A stretch of DNA of 64,000 nucleotides from an uncultured Acidobacteriota bacterium (GCA_903847975.1 CAINFC010000052.1:1-64000), one strand, 5' to 3'. Positions 48,533-57,625 are shown, numbered from the stretch's first letter. The notes: a model not told the origin generated them from the sequence alone. Made by a program: numbers and translations.

Positions 48533-49164
48533 TTTCCTGGCAGGTGAGAGAAAACCTGGAGCGAATCGGGGTCAGGGTTGAAAAGAGTCTGCTGGAAAAA
48601 GTTGAAGAATACGATCAAACACTATTGAAGTGGAATCGGAAAATTAACCTGACCGGCCTGAAAACGGAGGAAGAAAGGGCCATGTGGTTGTATTCCGAAT
48701 CCATATGGGCGGCCGTCACCTTTCCCGTTCAGGGCGGAATGATTGATGTCGGATGCGGATGCGGTTTTCCCGGCCTGGCTTTTCACTGGGTGAACCAATG
48801 TAAACTGACACTTATCGAACAAAAGGAAAAGAAGGTCCATTTTTTAAAAGAAGCCGTGCGGCGGTTGGAAATGAAAAATGTAACCACCAGAAATCAGACG
48901 TTTGACGGATATCTCGGTTTTTACGAAAGAGAGAAAGAAGAACAAATCGGAATCAGCTGGAGGGCTCTCTGTCTTAACCGGGATACCATTCAAAAAATGG
49001 TTGGAGAAATGAGGAACGGCGACAGCGCGATCTGTTTTCTGGGAAAAGACAGTAGGGAAACCGACTGGGTGGGGCAGACAAAAGGGTTGTCTGTCAAAAA
49101 AAGAAAATTCTTTCCATTGTCCGAACACAGATTCGTCATTCAAATGGTAAAATGTTCCACGTGA
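48529..49164 (+). CDS. rsmG: 16S rRNA (guanine-N7) methyltransferase RsmG
   Basis: RsmG methylates G527 of 16S rRNA with S-adenosylmethionine. The 211-residue protein has the SAM motif [17 protein letters not shown] near residue 71 and [18 protein letters not shown] near residue 102. It is lower in GC than the genes around it. Its stop codon lies inside a parS site: the last codons tgt tcc acg tga are part of the ParB-binding palindrome. It is coupled to mnmG by the ATGA overlap. Confidence 0.93.
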   Translation: MISWQVRENLERIGVRVEKSLLEKVEEYDQTLLKWNRKINLTGLKTEEERAMWLYSESIWAAVTFPVQGGMIDVGCGCGFPGLAFHWVNQCKLTLIEQKEKKVHFLKEAVRRLEMKNVTTRNQTFDGYLGFYEREKEEQIGISWRALCLNRDTIQKMVGEMRNGDSAICFLGKDSRETDWVGQTKGLSVKKRKFFPLSEHRFVIQMVKCST

Positions 49165-49168
49165 AACG
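49153..49168. promoter_or_regulatory. parS site 1 (overlaps the rsmG stop codon)
   Basis: TGTTCCACGTGAAACG matches the parS consensus TGTTTCACGTGAAACA at 14 of 16 positions. It covers the rsmG stop codon and the last three sense codons. It is the ParB-binding centromere site for chromosome partition. Confidence 0.88.
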
Positions 49169-49188
49169 CTCCGTGGGTCAATCCATTT

Positions 49189-49204
49189 TGTTCCACGTGA
49201 AACA
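49189..49204. promoter_or_regulatory. parS site 2
   Basis: TGTTCCACGTGAAACA matches the parS consensus at 15 of 16 positions. It starts 36 bases after site 1, between rsmG and parA, the usual origin-proximal placement. Confidence 0.95.
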
Positions 49205-49251
49205 TTTTTTATAAAAGGCTTTGAATAAAAGGAAAACGAAGGTCTTTCCTC

Positions 49252-50028
49252 ATGTGCAAAATTTTTGCAATCGCCAACCAGAAGGGGGGCGTCGGTAAAA
49301 CCACCACGGCAATCAATTTGGGGGCAGCGCTGGCCTCAGGGGATCACAGTGTTCTTCTGGTGGATACGGATGCCCAGGCCAATTGCAGCAGCGGATTGGG
49401 TTGGAGGCGCCAGGAGTCTCAACCGACTCTGTATGATCTGCTCCTGGACGGCCTTTCTCCCGACAAAATAATCGTCGACACGGATCTGCCCAGGCTCAAG
49501 CTTTTGCCTGCCGACAGGCGCCTTGCCGGCGCTGCGGTTGAGCTGCTTCAAATGGAAGACCGGGAGTTTTTGCTGAGCCGCCTTCTGGAAACGCTCCGCA
49601 AGGACTTTGAGTTTATCCTGATCGACTGCCCGCCTTCTCTGAACCTGTTAACCATCAATGCCCTGGTCGCTGCTGACGGGCTCCTGGTTCCGATTCAGAG
49701 CGAATACATGGCGCTCGAGGGAGTTTCCGATCTGATGGATACCGTGGAAAGGGTCCGTCGTCGGTTCAATCCCAAACTTCAGATTACCGGGGTTTTGGCT
49801 ACCATGTTTGACGAAAGGACGAATCTTTCCAACCAGATCCTGCAGGAGCTGGAAAGATACTTTTCCGCCAAGCTTTATCGAACGGTCATTCCCAGGAATA
49901 TCCGCCTGGCGGAAGCCCCCAGCTTTGGGAAACCTGTCATTCTCTACGATGTCCGCTCGAAAGGGGCGGAATCCTATATCAGCTTAGCGAAGGAAATTCT
50001 GGCCCATGAAAAAGAAAGTATTGGGTAG
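49252..50028 (+). CDS. parA: Chromosome partition ATPase ParA (Soj)
   Basis: ParA moves ParB-parS complexes by cycling on and off DNA with ATP. The 258-residue protein has the deviant Walker A KGGVGKTT (11-18), the A' region LLVDTDAQANCSSG and Walker B ILIDCPPSLNLL. It has no N-terminal extension, so it is the chromosomal (Soj) type. Its end overlaps the start of parB by 23 bases. Confidence 0.97.
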   Translation: MCKIFAIANQKGGVGKTTTAINLGAALASGDHSVLLVDTDAQANCSSGLGWRRQESQPTLYDLLLDGLSPDKIIVDTDLPRLKLLPADRRLAGAAVELLQMEDREFLLSRLLETLRKDFEFILIDCPPSLNLLTINALVAADGLLVPIQSEYMALEGVSDLMDTVERVRRRFNPKLQITGVLATMFDERTNLSNQILQELERYFSAKLYRTVIPRNIRLAEAPSFGKPVILYDVRSKGAESYISLAKEILAHEKESIG

Positions 50029-50854
50029 GGGCCTGGACGCCCTCATTCCGGACAGCGGTCCGGGACCCGGGGAGACCCTTCGGGAGTTGGACCTTGATTT
50101 GATTGATCCCAACCCGGTCCAGCCGAGGATGCGCAGCAATTTCGGGGATCTGGAGGGTCTCTCTGCCTCGATTCGTGAGTGCGGGGTGATTCAGCCGATT
50201 ATCGTCCGGCGCAAGGGAGCCCGCTATCAGCTGATTGCCGGCGAAAGGCGCTGGATGGCTACCCAGCAGGCCGGTTATCTTAAAATCCCGGCCATCATCC
50301 GTGATGTTGAGGACGAGAATCTCCTGCAGGTTACCCTGGTGGAAAATATCCAGCGCAAGGAATTGACTGCATTGGAAGAAGCACAGGCATACCAGGAGCT
50401 GATTCAAGCCAGCCTGACCCAGGAGGAAATCGCCCACAAGGTCGGTAAAGATCGGGCGACTGTGGCCAACTTTCTCCGCCTGCTCAAGCTGCCAGCGGAA
50501 ATTCAGACCTGGATTCAGGAAGGCAAGCTCGCCATGGGCCATGCCCGCCCGCTTCTTTCCCTGGAGCTTTCCAGCGAGCAGATTGAGCTTGCCAGGGAGG
50601 CTATTCAACATGGGTACAGCGCGCGGATGGTCGAGGAAAAAGTCGACCGAATTCTGCATCGCAGCGGTGTAAAAAAGAAAAAGAGCAAAAACTTCCTTGA
50701 GGATGTGAATGTGGAGTCCGCCATATCGGACCTGCGCCACCGGCTTGGTACCAAGGTGGAACTGATAGGAGAGAGAAAAAGAGGTAAAATCATTTTACAT
50801 TACTTTTCGGAGGAGGAGCTGGAAAGGCTCTTTGGCTTACTGACGGGTAAATAG
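50006..50854 (+). CDS. parB: Chromosome partition protein ParB (Spo0J)
   Basis: The 282-residue protein opens with KKKVLGRGLDALIPD, typical of ParB and the likely ParA-stimulating part. The CTPase part has ENIQRKELTALEEA and GERRWMATQQAG, and a helix-turn-helix LTQEEIAHKVGKDRATVANF binds parS. The two parS sites lie 0.8 kb upstream, just before parA. Start ATG 50006 is in another frame inside parA. Confidence 0.97.
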   Translation: MKKKVLGRGLDALIPDSGPGPGETLRELDLDLIDPNPVQPRMRSNFGDLEGLSASIRECGVIQPIIVRRKGARYQLIAGERRWMATQQAGYLKIPAIIRDVEDENLLQVTLVENIQRKELTALEEAQAYQELIQASLTQEEIAHKVGKDRATVANFLRLLKLPAEIQTWIQEGKLAMGHARPLLSLELSSEQIELAREAIQHGYSARMVEEKVDRILHRSGVKKKKSKNFLEDVNVESAISDLRHRLGTKVELIGERKRGKIILHYFSEEELERLFGLLTGK

Positions 50855-50922
50855 GTTTCGGTTTGGCGGCAGATCGGCCATAATCAGGTTATCATTTTTT
50901 ACGAAAGGCAGGGCTGGAAACC

Positions 50923-51330
50923 ATGCTAAATAAGGGAAAACAGGGAGAGCTCGAGGGTTTTTTAGGACCGGCGACCAGCTTGAAAGGGGAGCTTCGGTTC
51001 AAAGAGATGTTGCGTATTGACGGCAGCTTCGATGGTTCGGTTGAAAGTTCCGGTACCCTGCAGGTAGGCGAAACCGGCCACCTGACTGCCACCGTGAACG
51101 CAAAAAACATCGAAATTTCCGGCAAGGTGGAAGGAACCCTTAAGGCAACAGGGATTATATCCATTCTCCATCAGGGGAAAGTCATGGGTGACATCACCAC
51201 GCCAATCCTGGTGGTTGAGGAAGGAGCCATTCTGGACGGAAAGTGCAATATGGTGAGTGCCTCCAGCGATTCGGCAAAAGCGGCCTCCGAGCAAAAAGCG
51301 GCCGGGTCCAAAGGAGAGAGCAAAAAGTAG
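50923..51330 (+). CDS. Bactofilin-family cytoskeletal protein
   Basis: The 135-residue protein has the bactofilin domain (ATSLKGELRFKEMLRIDGSFDG), made of short beta-helical repeats such as GTLQVGETGHLTATVNAKNI. Bactofilins polymerise without nucleotides and serve in cell shape or chromosome organisation. In Myxococcus, bactofilins near parABS work with ParB; the position here directly after parB fits such a role, by inference. The C-terminal Ala/Ser/Lys-rich tail looks unstructured. An ATG is clear at 50923. Confidence 0.9.
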   Translation: MLNKGKQGELEGFLGPATSLKGELRFKEMLRIDGSFDGSVESSGTLQVGETGHLTATVNAKNIEISGKVEGTLKATGIISILHQGKVMGDITTPILVVEEGAILDGKCNMVSASSDSAKAASEQKAAGSKGESKK

Positions 51331-51352
51331 GCGGCAGGCTTCCCCGGTTGCA

Positions 51353-52279
51353 ATGGCCGACCTATTGGATCCAAAGTTTGCTGCATTTCTTGCCCATCTG
51401 CAGTACGAGCGGCTTTGCTCCGTTCACACCATCCGGAACTATTCCTCCGATCTGGTCCAGTTCCGCGATTTTCTGAAGTCGGTTTCGTGCGGCGATAAAC
51501 CACCGGAATGGAAGGAAATCGATCACCGGACAATCCGGGAGTTCCTGGCTTGGCTCTACGCCCGAGGAGTTAAAAAATCCTCCATCAACCGGAAGCTGTG
51601 CGCCGTACGTTCCTTTTTTTCCTTTTTACAGCGCCAGGATAAACTGGAAACAAACCCTGCCTGCCTGGTTTCCTCACCCAGGCAGGAAAAGCGGCTTCCC
51701 GAATACCTGACTGTGGACTATGCGGTGGAGCTGGTCAGCAAACCGGATCCCTCCACGCCGGTAGGCGCTCGTGATCGGGCGATTCTGGAAATGCTTTATG
51801 CCAGCGGAGTCAGGGTCAGCGAGCTGGTCGGTCTGAACTGGGCCGATGTGCGGCTGGAAGAATGTCTTGTCCTTGTCCGGGGGAAAAGAAAAAAAGAGAG
51901 GCTTATCCCTTTTGGGGAAAAGGCCCGCGAAGCCCTGGAGTTATGCAAAGCGCTGCGTTCGGGAGTGCCGGCCAGGGGTGCCGATCCCTCCCGAAAAAAC
52001 CACGAAGCCGTTTTTATCAACCAGCGCGGCGGCCGCCTGACGGCCCGCTCGGTACGAAGGATCCTGAACCACTATGTCAACCTCTGTGCCCTGCAAAACC
52101 ATGTGTATCCGCACATGATTCGCCACTCTTTTGCCACACACCTGCTCAATGCCGGGGCCGACCTGCGCCTGATCCAGGAGCTATTGGGTCACGAGAGTCT
52201 GGCGACTACACAAAAGTACACCCATGTTTCTCTGGATCAGCTGATGGCAGTCTATGATAAAGCCCACCCCAAAGCCTGA
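51353..52279 (+). CDS. xerC: Tyrosine recombinase XerC/XerD
   Basis: Xer recombinases resolve chromosome dimers at dif. The 308-residue protein has the N-terminal SAM-like DNA-binding domain (VHTIRNYSSDLVQF) and the catalytic set: R154 (ASGVRVSEL), a Lys in GKRKKER near 180, H254 and R257 (HMIRH), H280 (LLGHES) and nucleophile Y289 (QKYTH). It is complete and not phage-like. ATG 51353 is chosen because the longer frame overlaps the bactofilin gene. C or D type cannot be separated here. Confidence 0.93.
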   Translation: MADLLDPKFAAFLAHLQYERLCSVHTIRNYSSDLVQFRDFLKSVSCGDKPPEWKEIDHRTIREFLAWLYARGVKKSSINRKLCAVRSFFSFLQRQDKLETNPACLVSSPRQEKRLPEYLTVDYAVELVSKPDPSTPVGARDRAILEMLYASGVRVSELVGLNWADVRLEECLVLVRGKRKKERLIPFGEKAREALELCKALRSGVPARGADPSRKNHEAVFINQRGGRLTARSVRRILNHYVNLCALQNHVYPHMIRHSFATHLLNAGADLRLIQELLGHESLATTQKYTHVSLDQLMAVYDKAHPKA

Positions 52280-52292
52280 CTTGAATCAAGTT

Positions 52293-54761
52293 TCAGGGTT
52301 GTGCCAGCCTGGACAGGTTTCCGCCCAACCGCGCCTCTCCGCCGAATGAGGGCATCGGAGAAGGCTCTTTGGGTGGTGGGTTAACTCCTACCATGGCATA
52401 AATTTCATCCTTGGTCCACCCATCGCGGATAAGGGTCAGGTACATCTTCTGTTTGGCTTCGTCTTCCTTTCGCAGTTGCTCTTTATTCTCTGGGTTTGAT
52501 TCGTAATTTATTGATATAGAATGCTTTAAGGTCACAAGCAGGATGTTGTCGGAGTCCCCGATCCGCTTTTTAAGAGCCAGCAGGCGGCCGGCCACCTGGG
52601 CCGGTTCCGAGGGATCCCACTCGATAGCCACCAGGGCATTCTTTTCGTTGATCCGCCTGGCAGTGGCTTCATCCGGCAGCGTATTGTCCAGGGAGATGAG
52701 GAACGGCTTTTGCGCTGCCTCCAGGATATCCTCGCAAAGACGCTTGGGCGGATCGATGAAGTTCAGAGTGATTCGGTTGGCTTCAAAGGCTTTAAGCGCG
52801 GCGCGTCCCCGTTCGGTAATTCCGGAGGAGGCAAACCAGATGCCGTCTCCACGGGAAGCCACATCCACTCTTCCGACGCTGAGCAGCTTTCCGGCCAGAT
52901 CGATCAGGGTGACATTGCCGTCGAAGGCGGATGTGTCGCTCAGGCCGATATGCAGCCGCGGGCCGGCGGAACCGCCCTGGGTTCCTTCCTGGCGATATCG
53001 GCGCCCTCGCCCCGTCTGGTTTTCCGCCAGATTAACCGGCGTCAGCCGCATTCCGTTATAGAGGTGCAACCGGTCCGGGACAAGCAGCTCCACAGCCGTT
53101 TCCCGTGCCAGGTTGATGGTTCCCTGTAAAACGAACTGGCCCGTTTTGCGAAGAATTTCCGAATCGATTTTTTCCGACTTGTCGGCGGCGTCATGGTAAT
53201 CCGGATGGCCCACGCCGCCGCTGGTCATCAGGGCCAGAGATTCGATCCCTTTTTCAATGAAAGCGGAATGATCGCTTCCTCCGGGCCCGCCGGTGGAGGG
53301 ATCCACGATGCTGGCTATGTCCGCATCCTGGAATTTCAGTATAACGTTGTAAATGGATGGGAAATTGAGCGCCCCCGGGGCGCCGATACGATTTCCCAGT
53401 CCGACCATGTCGGCATTGAAATTGACCACGATGTCGTCGATTTTTATCCCGCCGCTGGGATTCTTGGCGAAGTAGTTCGATCCGAGGAGGCCCATCTCCT
53501 CTCCGCACCAGAGCGCGAAAACAATGGTCCGCTTCGGTTTGATCGCGGCGGCGCCGGCGGCAATTAAACGGCCCATTTCCATGGTTAAGGCCGCTCCGGA
53601 GGCGTCATCATCGGCCCCGTTGTAAATGAGATCGTTGGTCATCCCCAGGTGGTCCAGGTGTCCGCCGATGAGGATGACCTGGTTTTTAAGCTGAGGGTCT
53701 GTCCCTTCCACTTTCCCGATTACATTGTGAGAGATATTGTTCTTGAATTTTTCGCCATAGTAATCGGTGGTCCTGTAGCCTTTGATCTGGCCCTGTACAC
53801 CGGTTGCCATCGACCGAGGCTTCTTGCTGCGGATATCGCGCCGGATCGCATCCATCCGCCCAAGGAAAGCTCGGGGCGATTCCTGCGGATCACGCCACAG
53901 AATCTGCCGGAAAATCCTTTCGTTGATATCGCTGACCACCAGGAAGGGTCGCAGGTAGGGGGAGCCTTCGAGCGCATCCCGGCCGCCCATGGGGCGACGG
54001 GCGGCCGCCGCCGGGGGTTGCGCGGCCGGTCCGAATGGATTTTCCAATACCAGCTTGTCGGTGTTGAACAGCAGAATCGCCGCGGCCCCTTTATCATAGG
54101 CCGTTTTAATCTTGGTCCGGTCACTCGATTCCTCCGACCAGGATTCCGTTTCCTTGACTTCCGCGGCCGCCGGCCCGAACATGGATCGCGCTGCCGGGGC
54201 GTCTTTGGGGGATCCCTTTAAAACCAGAACGATTTTCCCGGATAGGTCCAGCCCGGCATATTCGTCGAGTCCCTTGGCTGGTGCGGATATTCCGTAGCCG
54301 AGGAAGACGATCTCGTTACTGACCTGCGTGCCGGGGGTGGATGAGCTTTCCAATGTAAAGTCGCCGTCCCGCAGATAGAACGTGCGGCCATCGACCGAAA
54401 GCTCCGGGATACCGCGGGTCCAGGCAAAGGAGCTGCGGAAACCGGTGATCGGTACATTCTGCAGGTAGCTGCCGTTGTCGCCGGCGGGTTGCAGACCCCA
54501 CTCCTTGAATTTTCCGGCGGCCCAATCCACCGTTTTCTCGAAGCCGGGAGTCAGGGATTTCCGTCCTTCCTTGTCGGGAGCCGAAAGGAATTCAATGTAG
54601 GATTTGATAATGCCTCCATCCACCCGAATGGAGGTTGGGCCCTCCGTGGCAGCGGGCGGGGGCGAGCTCTTTTTCCTGGTCTGGGCCGGTGCCGACGGGC
54701 ACAGAAGCAAGCCGGTCAGGATGATAATCCAAAATCGTAAGGTGCGGTTTCCATTTTGCAT
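52293..54761 (-). CDS. Secreted M28-family zinc aminopeptidase with PA domain
   Basis: From ATG 54761 the product is 822 residues with a signal peptide (about 1-30, ending PSAPAQ). An inserted protease-associated (PA) domain (about 150-290) interrupts the M28 domain. Zinc ligands are visible: GGHLDHLG near residue 366, NGADDDASG and LWCGEEMG. A long C-terminal part (about 550-822) contains UBA-like and substrate-type regions I cannot name. Such enzymes are extracellular or periplasmic aminopeptidases. It has its own strong promoter, divergent from the ferredoxin oxidoreductase operon, and meets xerC with 13 bases between. Confidence 0.85.
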   Translation of the reverse strand: MQNGNRTLRFWIIILTGLLLCPSAPAQTRKKSSPPPAATEGPTSIRVDGGIIKSYIEFLSAPDKEGRKSLTPGFEKTVDWAAGKFKEWGLQPAGDNGSYLQNVPITGFRSSFAWTRGIPELSVDGRTFYLRDGDFTLESSSTPGTQVSNEIVFLGYGISAPAKGLDEYAGLDLSGKIVLVLKGSPKDAPAARSMFGPAAAEVKETESWSEESSDRTKIKTAYDKGAAAILLFNTDKLVLENPFGPAAQPPAAAARRPMGGRDALEGSPYLRPFLVVSDINERIFRQILWRDPQESPRAFLGRMDAIRRDIRSKKPRSMATGVQGQIKGYRTTDYYGEKFKNNISHNVIGKVEGTDPQLKNQVILIGGHLDHLGMTNDLIYNGADDDASGAALTMEMGRLIAAGAAAIKPKRTIVFALWCGEEMGLLGSNYFAKNPSGGIKIDDIVVNFNADMVGLGNRIGAPGALNFPSIYNVILKFQDADIASIVDPSTGGPGGSDHSAFIEKGIESLALMTSGGVGHPDYHDAADKSEKIDSEILRKTGQFVLQGTINLARETAVELLVPDRLHLYNGMRLTPVNLAENQTGRGRRYRQEGTQGGSAGPRLHIGLSDTSAFDGNVTLIDLAGKLLSVGRVDVASRGDGIWFASSGITERGRAALKAFEANRITLNFIDPPKRLCEDILEAAQKPFLISLDNTLPDEATARRINEKNALVAIEWDPSEPAQVAGRLLALKKRIGDSDNILLVTLKHSISINYESNPENKEQLRKEDEAKQKMYLTLIRDGWTKDEIYAMVGVNPPPKEPSPMPSFGGEARLGGNLSRLAQP

Positions 54762-54854
54762 CGGATTTTCCCTATCCCAATCTCTCTCCGTCTCCTCCCA
54801 ACCGCGGACAGAAAACAATTCAGTAATATTGCAATCCCCACTCGAAAAGTAAGC

Positions 54855-54883
54855 ATTTTAAATGGACGGGCCAGGTGTGTCAA
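54855..54883 (-). promoter_or_regulatory. Promoter of the M28 peptidase gene
   Basis: On the minus strand a perfect -35 TTGACA (54883-54878) and TAAAAT (54860-54855) are 17 bases apart. The leader would be about 87 bases. Both elements are identical to those of the divergent promoter at 54955-54983. Confidence 0.75.
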
Positions 54884-54954
54884 GCCTCGGATGGCGCAAC
54901 CCACCCGCTTCCCGGCGGGTGAGGCGGACCATCCGGACGATAATCCCCCTTCTC

Positions 54955-54983
54955 TTGACATCCCCATGGGCGCCATCTAAAAT
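54955..54983 (+). promoter_or_regulatory. Promoter of the ferredoxin oxidoreductase operon
   Basis: A perfect -35 TTGACA (54955-54960), 17 bases and TAAAAT (54978-54983) point into the operon. The ATG at 54990 is only seven bases after the -10, so transcription would start at or next to the start codon. Confidence 0.75.
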
Positions 54984-54989
54984 CGAGAT

Positions 54990-55256
54990 ATGGAAATATC
55001 GCCAAACGAGAAGGAGGCCGCTCCCGTAGAGAGCAAGAGCCGTGGGACCAGGCCGGAGGTGACTTTTAACGAAAAGGAATGCAAAGGCTGTGAGCTGTGC
55101 GTTTCCGTCTGTCCCAAAAAAATACTCAAACTGGATACTTCGCGGGTGAATGTCAAGGGATATTTTCCCTCGACGATTTACAATCCGGACGAATGCATCG
55201 GCTGCGGAAACTGTGCCAAGATGTGTCCGGATTCGGTGATCACGGTACGAAAATAG
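54990..55256 (+). CDS. korD: 2-oxoacid:ferredoxin oxidoreductase, delta subunit (2[4Fe-4S] ferredoxin)
   Basis: The 88-residue ferredoxin has two [4Fe-4S] motifs, CKGCELCVSVCP (C31, C34, C37, C41) and CIGCGNCAKMCP (C69, C72, C75, C79). It passes electrons from the oxidoreductase to ferredoxin. The N-terminal 24 residues are a charged extension. There is no ribosome site before ATG 54990, and the promoter -10 ends seven bases upstream, so the message is likely leaderless; GTG 55059 is an alternative start. The alpha subunit gene follows ten bases on. Confidence 0.85.
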   Translation: MEISPNEKEAAPVESKSRGTRPEVTFNEKECKGCELCVSVCPKKILKLDTSRVNVKGYFPSTIYNPDECIGCGNCAKMCPDSVITVRK

Positions 55257-55266
55257 GAACCCGGCT

Positions 55267-56337
55267 ATGGCTAAAAAGCTCATGAAGGGGAATGAGGCGA
55301 TTGCCGCGGCGGCCATAAACGCCGGCTGTCGGTATTTCTTCGGCTATCCGATTACCCCGCAGAACGAAATTCCCGAATACATGTCCAAGGAGATGCCCAA
55401 AGCCGGCGGGACCTACCTGCAGGCGGAATCGGAAGTGGCGGCCATCAATATGGTTTACGGCGCTGCCGGCGCCGGCGCCCGGGTTCTGACATCCTCCTCC
55501 AGTCCCGGGATCAGCCTGATGCAGGAGGGCATATCCTATATCGCTGCCGCGGAACTGCCCTGCGTGATTGTAAACATCATGCGTGCCGGACCGGGCCTGG
55601 GCGGGATTCAGCCGGCACAGGCGGATTACTTTCAGGCCACCAAAGGGGGGGGGCACGGGGACTACCGACTTTTGGTACTGGCACCTTCCAATTTGCAGGA
55701 AGCGGTCGACCTGACCCAAAAGGCGTTTGACCTGGCGGACCGCTATCGGAACCCGGTCATGATCCTGGCCGACGGGATGATTGGTCAGATTATGGAGCCG
55801 GTAGAAATTTTACCGTATGAGTCCCCCTCCGACCTGCCGGCCAAAGACTGGGCGACCACCGGAACGGTTCACAGCGGCGGGCGCCGCCGGGTTATCAACT
55901 CCCTGTTTTTGAATCCGGACGACCTGGAGAACCACATCGAAGGAATCTATAAAAAATATGCCGAAATGGAATCCCGGGAGGTTCGCTACGAGCTGTTCCA
56001 GTGCGAGCAGGCCGATGTGATCCTGGTGGCTTACGGGACCATGTCCCGCATTGCCCGCACGGTGATTGAAAAATGCGCCGCCCTTGGTTTGCGCGTCGGC
56101 CTGCTGCGACCGATCACGCTTTATCCGTTTCCGGCTCCGGCCTTCGATCAGGTCGTCGAAACCGCCCGGGCCTTTCTGGTGGTGGAAATGAGCAAAGGTC
56201 AGATGTTGGACGACGTCAGGATTTCCGTAGCCGGGAGGAGGCCGGTTCACTTTTATGGGCGCACCGGCGGTGTGGTCCCCACGCCCATGGAAATCCTGGA
56301 AAAAATACAGGATATTTTGGGGAGGCCGCGCCCATGA
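55267..56337 (+). CDS. korA: 2-oxoacid:ferredoxin oxidoreductase, alpha subunit (VorB/KorA type)
   Basis: The 356-residue protein has the pyruvate-ferredoxin oxidoreductase N-terminal pattern: KGNEAIAAAAINAGCRYFFG, YPITPQNEIPEYM and LTSSSSPGISLMQEG. Substrate type (2-oxoglutarate or branched-chain 2-oxoacid) is not fixed by these motifs, and this form is often named VorB. The position beside sucCD, acnA and gltA favours 2-oxoglutarate, giving succinyl-CoA with reduced ferredoxin. The TGA overlaps the ATG of the beta subunit. Confidence 0.88.
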   Translation: MAKKLMKGNEAIAAAAINAGCRYFFGYPITPQNEIPEYMSKEMPKAGGTYLQAESEVAAINMVYGAAGAGARVLTSSSSPGISLMQEGISYIAAAELPCVIVNIMRAGPGLGGIQPAQADYFQATKGGGHGDYRLLVLAPSNLQEAVDLTQKAFDLADRYRNPVMILADGMIGQIMEPVEILPYESPSDLPAKDWATTGTVHSGGRRRVINSLFLNPDDLENHIEGIYKKYAEMESREVRYELFQCEQADVILVAYGTMSRIARTVIEKCAALGLRVGLLRPITLYPFPAPAFDQVVETARAFLVVEMSKGQMLDDVRISVAGRRPVHFYGRTGGVVPTPMEILEKIQDILGRPRP

Positions 56338-57080
56338 AAACAGTCTATGAAAAATCCGCCGGTCTGACCGATGTAACCATGCACTATTGCCCTGGCTGCA
56401 CCCACGGGGTTATTCACAAGCTGGTGGCGGAATCGCTGGTGGAATTGAATGTACTGGACAAGGCGGTGGCGGTAGCCCCGGTAGGCTGCGCGGTTTTTGC
56501 CTACGAGTATTTCAACTGCGACTCCCAGGAGGCGGCGCACGGACGAGCTCCGGCGGTGGCTACGGGGATCAAGAGGGTTCACCCTGAGAACATTGTTTTC
56601 ACCTACCAGGGGGACGGGGACCTGGCCTCCATCGGAATGGCCGAAATCGTTCATGCCGCGATGCGCGGCGAAAACATCACTGTGATTTTCGTGAACAATG
56701 CCATCTACGGCATGACCGGTGGCCAGATGGCCCCAACCACCCTGATCGGGCAGCGCACCACCACCTCTCCGGCGGGAAGAAACCAGGCCGGACAGGGGCT
56801 GCCGCTGCACATCAGCGAAATGCTGGCCACCGTGGAGGGTTCGGCCTTCATCGCCCGTGTCGCGGTACACACCATTCCCCGGCTCAATGCCGCCAAGCGC
56901 TCCATTAAAAAGGCTTTTCAGCTGCAGATCGAGGGGCGCGGCTTCAGCATGGTGGAAATCCTTTCCACCTGTCCCACCAACTGGGGCATTTCCCCGGTGG
57001 AATCCCTGCGCTGGGTCGAGGAAAACATGGTGCCCAAGTATCCCCTGGCGGTCTACAAAGATATCGATGGAGGAGCATGA
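56334..57080 (+). CDS. korB: 2-oxoacid:ferredoxin oxidoreductase, beta subunit (thiamine-PP binding)
   Basis: The 248-residue subunit carries the thiamine diphosphate motif: GDGD (93-96) through NN (121-122), with NNAIYGMTGGQMAPTT, the ferredoxin-oxidoreductase form. The N-terminal CPGCTHG (C19, C22) and a later Cys (C52) are candidates for an Fe-S cluster, as in related enzymes. ATG 56334 overlaps the stop of korA (ATGA); the longer frame back to 56073 lies inside korA and is rejected. Confidence 0.92.
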   Translation: MKTVYEKSAGLTDVTMHYCPGCTHGVIHKLVAESLVELNVLDKAVAVAPVGCAVFAYEYFNCDSQEAAHGRAPAVATGIKRVHPENIVFTYQGDGDLASIGMAEIVHAAMRGENITVIFVNNAIYGMTGGQMAPTTLIGQRTTTSPAGRNQAGQGLPLHISEMLATVEGSAFIARVAVHTIPRLNAAKRSIKKAFQLQIEGRGFSMVEILSTCPTNWGISPVESLRWVEENMVPKYPLAVYKDIDGGA

Positions 57081-57625
57081 CTATGGCCGAAGAGCGAATC
57101 ATCATATCCGGGTTCGGCGGCCAGGGCGTCCTGATGATCGGGAAGCTTTTAGCTCAGGCGGGCATGCAGGAGGGCAAGAATGTCACCTGGCTTCCCTCCT
57201 ACGGGCCGGAGATGCGCGGCGGAACGGCCAACTGTTCCGTCATTCTCTCGGATTTCGTAATCGGGGCTCCGGTGGTTTCCGAGGCAACCTGTGTGATTGC
57301 CATGAATTTGCCCTCCCTGGATAAATTTGAATCTGCCGTTCAGCCCGGGGGCTGCCTCCTTTATAATACCTCGCTTATCCCGCGCAGCCCGCAGAGAACG
57401 GATATCCGGATTCTGGCTATTCCGGTTACCGGGATTGCCACCCGGCAGGGAAGTCCCAAGGTGGCAAACGTCGTCATGCTGGGAGCCTATCTGGCCTTAA
57501 CCGGGGGCGTGCAGAAGGAGACCGTAGTTACTGCCATAAAGGAGGTACTGGGAACCAAGCAGCATCTGCTGGCCATCAATTTGAATGCCCTGAACGAAGG
57601 CATACAGTTTTCTTCCAAGGAGTAG
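57077..57625 (+). CDS. korC: 2-oxoacid:ferredoxin oxidoreductase, gamma subunit
   Basis: The 182-residue protein has the gamma-subunit start [21 protein letters not shown] and the [22 protein letters not shown] stretch, of which the core PEMRGG is strongly conserved. It overlaps the beta-subunit gene by four bases. The four subunits thus lie in the order delta, alpha, beta, gamma in one operon. Confidence 0.93.
   Translation: MTMAEERIIISGFGGQGVLMIGKLLAQAGMQEGKNVTWLPSYGPEMRGGTANCSVILSDFVIGAPVVSEATCVIAMNLPSLDKFESAVQPGGCLLYNTSLIPRSPQRTDIRILAIPVTGIATRQGSPKVANVVMLGAYLALTGGVQKETVVTAIKEVLGTKQHLLAINLNALNEGIQFSSKE

Noticed and set aside
52279-52291. ACTTGA-A-TCAAGT palindrome between xerC and the M28 gene
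   Set aside because: It is too short, AT-rich and lacks a T run, so it is not a convincing terminator.
56073-56333. N-terminal extension of korB
   Set aside because: It lies inside korA in another frame; the ATGA overlap at 56334 is the normal arrangement.
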